From the NCBI GenBank assembly GCA_023634235.1, contig JAMKCF010000013.1:5555827-5619826 (forward strand): a DNA stretch of 64,000 nucleotides, given 5' to 3'. Under the pieces are notes generated by a model that was not told the origin of the DNA, did not search any database, and saw only the letters and a program-made list of their open reading frames with translations. This DNA comes from Pisaster brevispinus (lineage: Eukaryota > Echinodermata > Asteroidea > Forcipulatida > Asteriidae). Below, in pieces: positions 12,501 to 24,783 of the stretch. The position numbers and the translations under genes are program-made. Every line of letters starts with the position of its first letter. The first letter of the stretch is position 1.

Positions 12501-15500
12501 TTTTGCTTTTTTCCAAGCTCGTATGGTCATGAAACTTGGCAACCATTTTACACATGATTAGTGGATGAAACAGAAGTTTTCACGTAATGATGACGTCATC
12601 TGATGATTTATTAGGTAATTAAAAGTAATTAATTTTTCAACAAACATAACTCAAAGACCGCGGACTTTCAATTCTTTCTTTTTTCTTGAATCTAAAGAAC
12701 ATTGGATACTAATCATTTCGTACATGGAAATGAATACATTTTAAGATGTATTTCTAGGTGAAAACGAGCATTAAAATATTGAAATCTAGACCAATACCGA
12801 GCGCACAGTGTGGCATCCAATCCAGTATGACGTGCACACAAAACCGCACAAAGTGCAGCATGCAGCTATAATAAAAAATACATTGTGTGCAAATCCTGGA
12901 AAGCCAATTGAATATCATTGCGTTGTTTATTCGTGTATGTACATGTACTAACAACACGTTGTCCCGCGCTTAAACCCAAACTCATTCAAAGTTCAGTGTG
13001 AATTTAGTTCCATTGTGCTCGTCTGATGGCTTAATGGAAAACAAGGAATAAAAGAGGAGGTTTTACTGAGATGTCCACCTGCTTTAGGGATGTGTATGAC
13101 TTTGACTAAATGACAAAAACTTCAACTGAAAAAGAACGACATTGGTTCGTTTCTCATCAAACACCGACAGGCCCGCGGAGCGGGGGTGCTGTGGGTGCTG
13201 CAGCACCCCCAACTTTGTGGATGGGGGTGCTGGTATATACTCACGCACCCGGAGCTGGAATATTATACTAAAGAACCCGGAGATAAATAAATACAAAACA
13301 GAAAACACAAAAACAAAAGCAAACAAACAAGCACACAAAAAACTTAAACATACATTAAATCACAAATATTTAAGGAACTTACACAAAAATACAAATTTCA
13401 ATCACAAAAGAAAAGTGATATGCAAAATAAAAGGCAATAAGAAATACTTTAATAGATACAAAAAACACCTGTTTTCAAAGTTGAGGCCTACATAGAATAC
13501 AAATAATTACAAGCCGAAAAAAGGATGTAAATAATTCAACAAATTCCCATTGTAAAAAGTAAATAAATTTAAATGCACATTGTTTTGAAGTAACTCAAAA
13601 CCAAACACATATTTCACAAACAAAAATAATACTACTGCATACAGAAACTATTAAAAAATATTAAAAGCTTAATACGTGCTTTTACAATGCAGATTAAAAA
13701 AATGGGAAACACCATGAGCGAGGAACACACTGTGCGCGCCATACAACACAGTTTCAAAATAAACAAACAAGTCAGGATTAAACGAACAACTCTGTAATAA
13801 TCAAACAACTCAGAAATAAACGAACAACTCAGAAATAAACGAATATTGCAGAAATAAACCAACCTCGGAATTAAACCAACCAATAACACAATAGTTTTCA
13901 AATGCTTTTACCTGGCCTCAAATGCTCACTTATTTATTGCTGTCATTAGTTTTGAAACATTGTCATGATGATGAAAGAAAATGACATTCAAGCTAAATAA
14001 TTTCATCGTTATTATCATTTTACAACAAGTCAACTGAGAAATGGGGAAATTAATAATGATCTACAAAGCCTTTACAACTATTTTGTTCATGCTTAAAAAA
14101 AAAAAAAAAAATCGCAATAAAAATTACCGCTAGCCGTTAACGAGAAGCACTTATTGTTCCCTTGGCACTTACCACTTCTGAACCTGACATACTCCGTTAT
14201 TCGGTGCCAATATTAACAAAAGGGACGTTAATTGTACGTAAACAACTAGCCTTGGAAATATTTTAAAATTTAAACCACAATTCTAAAAATTCACTGCACG
14301 AGTCTCGAAAACTAAACATCTTTTCAGCAAACTTGAGCGATAAGAATGGGGTCAAAAATATCCAGACCGCGAAGGTTTTTGGACCATAATGGAGTAAGAA
14401 ATAGGTAGACTGGGTACCCTGTGGTCACGTTCAAAAGACCGTACAAGTCTGGCGACGAAAAGGTCACCACTGAGTTTCCGGGCACCTCTGAGCCATCAGC
14501 TAATGGGAGATTTAACGTAGGCGCAAGTTTAGGTGATTTATTTTTTTTTATATTTTTATTATTTTTTTTTTACATCACTTGTTTTCACATCAAAAACATT
14601 TTGGTGGAATGGCTACATTACTGACAATTTAATTAGTAAAATTAAAATAACATCGTGAAAATAAAGATTAATAAACCCTGCTCAACTTCCTATCGCTTTG
14701 AGCGGCTGGTTGGTCTAGTGGCTACCTTTTAACCACTAGATGGCCCAGTCGCCCAAAGCGATACGCTGTAACATGCGGCGGGAAACTCTCACCAGCTTGT
14801 GCTTGTAGAAAAAAAACGTGACATCAAAATAAAACTAAATAGCCATTGGTACGCTTTGTTCGAGTCAATGGCAATCATTATTAATTATTAATTTCCCCCT
14901 GACTGGTAAAATATTAATAAGGATGAAATTATTTAGCTTTAATGTAATGTTTCAATCATCATCATGGTATTCAAAAACGCAAAGATTATAAGCAATTGAT
15001 CAGTGAGCATTTGATGCCAGGGATAAGCCTTCAAAAACTATTGTGTTCATCCTTATAAAAAATTTACGAGAGGCACTTATTGCTCCCTTGGGTCTTATCA
15101 CTTCTAAACCTGACATGTTCCGTTATTCAATGACAATATTATTAACGAAAGGACGATAAATGTACGTAAACAACTATGCATTGGAAATATTTTTCAATTT
15201 GAGCCACGATTCTAGTAATGTACTGCAAGAGTCTCGAAAAACTAAATATCTTTAAACCCAACATCGCCTCGTCATTTTGGGGTTGTCATTTTGCAAAGTA
15301 CACTAATAATATTCCTGCCCCCCCCCAAAAAAAAGGAGAGATTTAAGTGCCAAATCGTGTCTCTGGTTGTACGAAAGAGCATTTTAAGAACTTAAGCGGG
15401 CCTGGACCATACGCCGTATACGTCAATTATCTTTGAAAAAAACCCAGCACCCCTTTGCAATAATTTGTTCTCGCGGTCCTGAACACCGAGACCCACGTCA

Positions 15501-18500
15501 CAATGATCGACGTGGACATGCCTGCCAAAGGCGCTCTAGGCCCGCTGAGTATGACCTTCAGACACGGTGATTAAAATGGTAAGCTTTATTTCAAAATCAC
15601 CGTTAAAAAGAGGGGGCATTCCTTTTTCCGTCTACAATAATGTTGATATGTTTCATCCATGAACTTGCCTAGTTTTTTTTGTTTTTTGTTTGGGTTTTTT
15701 TTCTTCAAAAACTTCAGCGTCTTCAAAACTGGGCATCCAAACTCATTCACTGCGCTAACAAATACGATCATGCTACACCATTTCTAAAGCAACTCCAATG
15801 GCTGCCTGTCAAGGAACGTATCCAATATAAAACCCTGTGCTTTGTTTCCAGCATATGGGCCCAGCATATTTAAAATCGTGCTTGGTTTTGTACACCCCAG
15901 GAAGAGTCGGCTTGCGGTCATCAAACGACACTACCCGTCTTGTTGAAAACAAAATTAATCACAGATCTCTTGCATCAGCTGCTGAAAAATCCTTCTCTTT
16001 TGCCGCCCCTAAACTTTGGAATAGTCTACCCCAGCTCTGCGCTCTGCTGATTCACTTCATATTTTCAAGAAGCATCTGAAACCACACCTTTCCCACAATG
16101 ATTGTTGGTTGTTTATGATTTTAATTTGCAAATTTATATCATCGTTTCCATGTTTCTTTTGTATCATCACAAACTGCTGTGATCTTGATGAAATGGCGGT
16201 ATATAAAACATTTTTGTATTGTATTGTATGGTTTTGTATTGCATGATATAATTTTCAACTAACGGATTGAAATTATGCTAACCCCCCGTTCAGGTATAAT
16301 ATGTATATTTACTGAGTGTGAAAAAAATCATAACTCGTGAACCAAAAAGGGTTTTGACTTTAAGCTAACCATGTATTTAGGTAGCATAACGATACTGGCA
16401 CGGTACTGCAGTACTTGATAAACAGTATACCGTGGGGTTGAAGCATGGTTTTTCAAGGCCGAAACAGAGCCTTGTTCCCACTGTAAACGGCAGCTTATGT
16501 TTTTCTTTATCATTGCGCAGGGATCGCAGCGCTAATTACGTAATGCTGGAATCGGATATTGAATATTCATTTCCTGTACTGGACGGATAATCGTCCAATC
16601 ATAAACTCTCGTAGTATTCACCTTGCCACTGTACATTAACTAATGAGCATACACCTTCAGGAAATATTAGCATAAAGCGACTCCGCCCACAATTTGACCT
16701 TTTTACAGTGGGAACAAGCCTCTGTTTCGGCATCGTTTGTTGGTACGAGGTTGAAAAACCATGCTTCGACCCCACGGTATACTGTATATCAAGTACTGCA
16801 GTACCGTGCCAGTATTGTTATGCTACCTGGTGAATTCAAAGCGGGGTGCTTGCGTAAAGAGCTGTTTCGGCCTCGTTTTTTGGTACGAGGTTGAAAAAGC
16901 ATGCTTCGAGACCACGGTATACTGTATATCAAGTACTGCAGTACCGTGCCATTATTGTTATGCTACCTGGTGAATTCAAAGCGGGGTGCTTGTGTAAAGA
17001 GCCTTGGACAAGGCTAATGAAACCACAAAGGTTTTCGGCATGATGGCGTCATCAATGACGTCAAAACATTAAATCAATGTTTAATTTTTACCCCCAAAAC
17101 ATATCTGGAAAACATAACTGCTACATACCAGATCTTTGGACCATGTGAAAGACCCTGGAGTGTATTTTTTTAATCTTAACAAAGTGTGACCCTCTGTGAC
17201 CTTTACTTCTTTTCGAAACTGAAAGATGATTATTCCATGCTTCAAAACATCATATCCCATTAACCAAAAAAAGGGTTGAGACCTAAAACTTTACATACTT
17301 AGACCCGAGTGTGTAGATGAAACCGCAGTTATTTTCGGGATGATGACGACTCGATGGCGTCCTTACATTAAATTAACCTTTATCCGGAGAACCAAAATTG
17401 TTATGTACATAACTTGCACCATCCCCAATGATTACACAAACTGTGTCTCTCTGTGAGCTTCAATTCTGGTCAAAACTGAGAGCTTAGGTGAAAAAAATCA
17501 CTCCCGGTTCTCGTTTTGAGGCCTGCAAACAACATGATCTTGAAATCAGATGGTCCCTCTATATCGAATACAGTTTTACACATAGGACTTTCAATTCCAG
17601 CCAAAAAATAACTAAAAGCCTGTAACACTTTCAAAAACTTAGCAGATACTTATGAATCTCAATGTCTTGATAATAAAATGAGCTATGAAAACGGAATGAT
17701 TTCATCATTTATCAAAGTTTTTTAGTTCAAATTCGAAATCTTCTACCATTCACTTTACGTATCAATTTGTCAAACTAAGTTATGTTTTTTCGGTTTTCTC
17801 TTTGAAAACACTACCTCTGCTAACTCGAAAATGTCTACACCGAACACCTTGTTTTTGTTATGCAACAAAAACTTATGTCTAGTTATTATTTTATTTGTTA
17901 CGGGAAAACCAATGTTTCATTACAAAGTAGTGGTTAGTGTTTATAACCCTGACGTCCACTTGGAATATAACGGAGTATAAAGCGCGCAATATCTGGAGGC
18001 CCACTCAAAGGCGCCGTTCAAGGAAAAACATTGAGCTTGTTAATTGCATGAGATATGGAACGGATAACTTGAAATGATTGGCAATTATAGCCAGTCACTT
18101 TTGTTAAAATGTTCTTCCCTTACACGTGAACACGCGAACTCCCATAAAGTGATTTAAACACCAAGCTGGCAACGGTTACACACCTATATCCCGACACCCC
18201 TGATGCAATTTCCTAGTCCTAACCATAACCGTATTCCTTACTCTAATCCTACCCCTAATCCTAACCCTTATCCTGACCTTCATACTAAACCTCATCCTAG
18301 CCTAAATCCTAACCCTAATCCTAACCCTAGAGTGTCGTTCACGAGGAATTATGCATGGAGACATAAGGTTGTCGAAAAATAGAGTTGTCTGAGCACGGAG
18401 CAATAGAGTTGTCTGAACACAGAGCAGTCACCTCTGGCATCAGAAAATTAGGCAACAAAAAGTTAGTAATAAACCTCAAGAGACTGGCTGGGTACATTAA

Positions 18501-21500
18501 GGATTGAACATACAATAATATTGCAGTGAGGCCCGCTGACAACACACGAGGACTTTTTATATTAATTTCATTGTCGTATTACCACATCGTACGCACTGGT
18601 CAGCTCACAATGCATGATATCCTAAAACGGACCATGCTACATGTCCTAGAGGGGTGTCAATCAACAGGGGTCTGTGATTTGGTTAGGAGGGGGAAGTAGA
18701 AAACTCTGCCAGCATCTGTCGATGTTAAATGAAGCCAAGTTGCAAAACGTAATGATTAATTATGCAAACAAAAAAACTGAAATTCATCCAGGCAGCTCCT
18801 GTTAACAACACGTAAACAACACACTTGGATTAAAACCCCGCCGAAAAAAAACAACAACTTGAAAACTTCCAAACTTCTGTAAAAAAAAGGCCTGCTTTGA
18901 TCATGATGACACAGCCCCATTAAAGGGACACGTTACCTTGGATTGGTCAATTTGGGCTACAAAACGCGTTTGAAAGCGTTCGTTGAGAAATGAATATGAT
19001 AGGAAAGATGTTTTAAAAGTAGAATAATATAATGTTCCACATAAACATGTCTCTAAATATTCTGTGTTCTTTCCTTTTACTTCGTGAACTAACACGGTCC
19101 GCCATTGTGTAGAACCAAACTTTTGAATCCACAAAATGGCGGACCGTGTCAGTTTAAACGGCAAAAACTAGCCCCTTTTCCAATCTTTGAACTAGTGTTG
19201 GCGGCGCCCTCGCATGGTCGGAACCATGACGTCAGATTGTGGAATGATGAAGAATATTTATTTGTGTGTCCATGCATTTCCTGTTTGTCTTGTTTGGATC
19301 CTTCTCTTCTTCATCACTGCTTTTTTCCCCCCAACAACGTATTGAAGTTTGTATCATGTCGAGCAAATTGTGCTGTCGGTGATTCCAAAAACAGCAAAAA
19401 GGGTCCCGAGGTTGTTTTTTACTTTCATTTTCCCAGGATCGGCGATGTTTTGTGAACCAACACTCGAAAGGCTTTCAAGTTGTCAAAACGGTCCTTGAAT
19501 AGTTTATATGAAGGAATCAACAAAGGAAGCATTTTATAAGATCTTTACTGTTAAGTTGTGAGTACCTAAAGGGAAATATGGTGGGAAGACAATATGAAAA
19601 CAATAAAATAATTAAATTTCATTTCCAATGAATTATTTTGAGCAATCGAAATCACTGTGTTCTCACAAAACCATTTTGTTCAAATTCATTTCATTAACGG
19701 GAAATCATTTTGCTCGAAATAACTTCTATTGCTCAAAATAGTTTTATTTAGTGCGCTCGAAATAAATTATTGTAAGAGTTTGAAGAAACACTTTGCAAAA
19801 TCCTGTTTTGTTCTCGAAATAATTTCGCTCAAAAACATTTTAAACGCTAATTTTTTTATTCATTTTTTTGCGCCCAAAATAAATTATGGCGACAGCTCAA
19901 AATAAACTATTGTGGAAGCTTGAAAACAATTTGCGGAAATCATTTCGTGCTCTCATATTTATATTTTTTTACCCGAAATACACTATTGCAAGACAGCGAA
20001 ATAAATTATAACAACAACTCGAAAGAAACTATTGCGAAACTAATTTTCAAAGAGATTTATTTTGTGAGCTCAAAATAAAGTATTGCTAGGGCCCGAAATA
20101 ATTTTTTTTAGAAGCTTGAAAAAAAAAATAGTACAAAATAGTTTTGTGCTCTCGAAAAAATTTCGAGTTGACAAAAAAATATTTCTTTAGTGAGCAACAT
20201 GACGAACTCAAAATATTTCTGTAGTTATTGTTTCACCAAATGTGCCCCTGTAGGAGCTCATTATAACCTCATGGGTGTTTTACAATGTTATGGTTTCCTA
20301 GTTGAAGCATCGTCTGCTGTGCATAAAAACGTATCGTGACCAACAAATAAATAATTCACTGGTGACACAAATCCAGTCTTTAAAAAAAAAAAAAATACAA
20401 GGGTCTCAAAAACGGATTAGGTTTGCTGACTGGAATAATTAATACTGTATTAAAACAACTTGCTTGTGCTGCCAGTTGTTCGAACCGGTGCGGCTCAGCA
20501 TCTGCGAACGTCGGCATGCCCCCCCCCCCCCTCTGAGTTTTGTCCTGTCCCTTTTCTCGAGAAATTCCCTGGTTACTTGAGCTGATATCGCTCCCATCAG
20601 AAATGCTTGATGGAAAAACTTCTTCTTCATCAACACTGTGATATTCCCACAAACTGCTGCTCTCCGACAATTTAATCGGCTTTTTGCTTCAGAGATGCTC
20701 TTTTTGCATGTAATAGTACACGTTTTTGTGTAGGCCAAAACGAGTCCGCAGTATGACGTCACAGTGCTGTTTAGATTCAAAGGCGCTTAAGGGCTTTTCG
20801 CGAAACTCGGCGTTTTTTGCCCAGCGTAACACTGATCAAAATCAGCTTTAAAAAATTGTTTTGATACAATTTTTATTGAGTCCCACTCATGTCTTCGTAA
20901 TCATTACGCACAAAAAAAACCAAAAAAATAAAAAAATAAATAAAAACATAAATAAGTGAACAATCTTTTAAGTTGATCTTTATAAATGAGATTATAAGAG
21001 TACTGACTTGGAGGTATTATAAGGCCATTTAATTCCTTGCAGTGTCGTGGCCGTTTGACTGTCACGACCCTGGCGGTTTGAAAAAACCATTTACAGCCCG
21101 GTTCGTACTTCACGCAAAAATAGTTGGTAACGAAATAATTGGTAACGAAATATCCGGAATGCGCTGCTTTTCCAATAATGTGACGCAAGAAATCTCGCTT
21201 CGCGTTCACTTTCGGGTGAGACATGAGCCCAGCGAGGGGACCTTGTTGCCACTCTTCTATTCCCTTGTTGGTGTCGCATACTATCCTTCAGTATCTCTTG
21301 ATTGTCATGGACTATGAATGTATTGTGGGTACTCAATCGTTAATGGACAGGATTGCACAATGTCGCTGAATTCACGCGTAAAAATCAACGTACAAGGTTC
21401 CACACACAAGCCAAATAATACCCCCGCGACCAGGACAGCCCACACTCTAAACACTCCCAGCGGTCGTATTTCGGGGGGGGGGGGGGGGTGGAGAGACCAA

Positions 21501-24500
21501 ATTCTGCGTCAGTACGACCTGGGATCTTTGTGAACTGATCCGAAAATCAAACGCGGACTCCAAGTCAAAACCAAAAATTGCGACCAGCGTCAGTCTAATC
21601 CAGAAATGGGTCTGCCCCCCCCCACAGGAACCAAAGTTTTATTGAGGACTGGAGATAATGTATGTAATTAAGTTTAACTGACAAGACTGACTGTCTGACA
21701 AGTTACGGCAACTTTATATTTACTTATTTAATGTATCAGAGATGCGGTTCTTCACTGGAGGTCTCTCTAGAAATCCAAGGCCTACAATATAGCCTTGAGC
21801 CGGCTCCATAGTACGCTGTGCTAAAAACACACACATTAAAACTCTTTTAATCGACGGCATCTTTCATTTTTGTGAGAAATATTGAGTAATTTCATTAGCG
21901 CGCAGTAAGTAGTGTCAGAAAACTAAATTATATAGAGTGCTTGCATGAACCAGGTCATTTCATCACAGTATGCGGTTCTTGCAATTTTTTGTTGCCACAT
22001 ATTAGGAAAGTGTTTCTGGTACATAATTGTATAATTTCTCTCAGGGTCAAAAATAAAGATTCCTGACAAAAAAAAAAAAAAAAAAAAAAAAACTAGAAAT
22101 AGAGTTTGTGAACAAACTCACGGTGTTCGGTTGAACCATGGACCTCCACGTAAATTGATGACGTAATTCAAAAGAAGGTAAACTCTGTGTACAAGTTTTT
22201 GCTTTCCTCGTGCTTTGAAAGTAGATGCAAATATTGTAGCTTTTGTTAATCCTCGTTTACAACTTTTTCAAATTTGAAACTTCAACTTCCGATTTGGTCA
22301 AATGTTGTCAAAGACGAATGGCTTTCGTCGAATGGCTTTAAAATTATGTGATGTCATTAAAATACCAATTTACGTATTTTGATCATTGTTATTCCCAAGT
22401 TTACTATGTGAAGCCTTTCTGTTGTATGTGATTTGTTCACCTTAGTCATTTCATGTGGAACTCAGCTACTGGAATAAACTCATTATAGTTCATAGCTCTA
22501 TGGTTAGCTCAAGTGTTTTTACGGCGGCGTGCTGATAAAACGAAATAGTGGGGAACCTCCATATTCTAAATGTACTCATTGAATATTTCCTAGCTTAGTT
22601 TTAAATAAGTGTAATATTAGTGGATCCCTCGATGTGTCCACAGTTCCATGTAAGTAAACAAAAGCTTTAAAAGGAAGAACATTGTGAACAACCTCTTTGT
22701 TGATGGCCGTTCACACGATTTAAGCCAAATGATTTTAGTGAGAGTTTGATCCTAGCGGGATTGAGTGTCAAAAGTAACGTTACACAAACGGACCTATTAA
22801 ATAATAATAATCAGTGACGTTGCAGGTTTGCACGGAACGTACTAACATCCATTCTCCATTTCATAAACCTTTGTAAAAGCGCAAGCAAGTATTAGTCACA
22901 AAAGGACGCCGTCGCACACAACATTGGTACCATTCGAACATTGATAGCGTTGAAAACGGAATGGTGCATACAGCCCGATGCTCCGCCTGCGCAGAGCATC
23001 AGAGCCACGTGTACACACCCTCTACATCGTATTATGCACGTTATGTACAGCCACATGGACTTTTCTTTACGCGCTATGAATGGAGGTCAACACACTTTTT
23101 TTTTTTTTTTTTTTTTTTTTTTAACGCGCACTTTTATGACCAGAGGACAAGGTCAAACTGGTGCCATATCTGTGCAAAAAATGGAGCAGGGTAAACGAGC
23201 TTCAAACTAGCATTTAAATATTTGAGAAAAAAACAAAAGTTCTTGAGATATAAATTTTTGAAATTTTCAACTTCCGGTTTCAACCGGAAGTAAAGGTCAA
23301 ATAAGGTCACGTTTTGCACGACATTTGTAAATCATTACAAAAGCTGTTATGTTATGCAAGTATCTTGTACGTAGCATTTTCGGTTCTCAAGGTATGATTT
23401 TTTGTATTATTTAACGTTTATTTAACGTAATTACGTCATCGATAACGTCACCATTCCCAAAAGGTTGCGGCTTTGTCTACCCACCAAGCTTGATCTTCAT
23501 GACAAGCTTCAAGTTTATACAAGCTTTACTTTTGTTCAAAATTGCGCGAGAAGTTTCATTGAGAAGAAGAAGACGAGGAAAAAAAAACAAAAACAGAACA
23601 ATAACAATAGGTGTTCGGCTGTTTGCCGAACACCTAAAAAAAAACCCGAACAATAACAATGAGTTGTTCGGGCTTAATGCCCGAACACCTAATAACAAGG
23701 CACTTCCGGTTTCAACCGGAAGTAGAGGTCACGTAATGTCACGCATACAATTAAAATCGAAGACCTATACTACCAGGGGCTTGTGTACTTGATTTTATAC
23801 GAAATTTCAAAGATTAAAATATTAAATGACGTATATCACAGAGCGAGCCAATATTAATGTCCCAGAGCGGGATAAAAGCATGAACAGTTATTTGATATTG
23901 CGCCATCATGCTTGCGGAATGTACATGTACTGCTTACGTTTCCGTTATGTGGGACTAAGCGCACAGGCTTTGTGGACCTTGAACCTTATGAATAATGCAG
24001 CCGAACAGCCAGCTGCAGCGGTTTTCCTTACGTGGGTTAATACCAACGTTGTCTGTAACGCCCGTTTAGGAAAAGAAGTTATGGTCATAATGGTATCATA
24101 TGTGTGCAAAAGTAATGAGTTTCCATTACGTGGGACTGTACACACAGGCTTCGTGCTGCACACACAGGCTTCGTGGACTTTGAACCTTATGACTCATGGT
24201 GCTGAACAGTTGACTACAGCGCTTTTCTGTGTACAAAGATTAAATGCGCGTTAATACTAACGTTGGCTGTAATCACCCATTTAGGACCAGAAGTTAAGGT
24301 CATATTGGCGTCATTTCTGTGCAAAAGTTTCGGAAGGATCACAGAAGTACAATCTGATGTAAATATTGTGATGAAATGATCGGTAGTTTTTGAGATATGA
24401 ATTTTTAAAATATTCAACTTCCGGTTTGAACCGGAAGTCAGGGTCAAACGAGGTCAAACTCTGTGAATCGTTTTTAGAGTCATAACAGGTCTATCCGATG

Positions 24501-24750
24501 ATGTATAGATAGTGAAAATCCATTGTGTAGTTTTGGAGTTATGATTTTTTCAAATATTAAACTTTGATTTAACGTAACTCAACACCTGATGACGTCATCA
24601 TGACGTAACTGAAGTGGTTTCATCTCCCAATGAATATCTAACTATGTGTAAAGTTTCAAGTTCATACAAGCTTCGGAAGTATGCCTTTGTTTGCGGAAAC
24701 TCGACAGGAAGAAGAAGAAGAAGAAGAAGAAGAAGAAGAAGAAGAAGAAG

Positions 24751-24783
<33 letters not shown>

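Noticed and set aside
23826..24254. 142-codon open frame
   Set aside because: It lies wholly inside reversed R1 repeats. The forward copies have stops at the matching places, and no protein family is recognisable.
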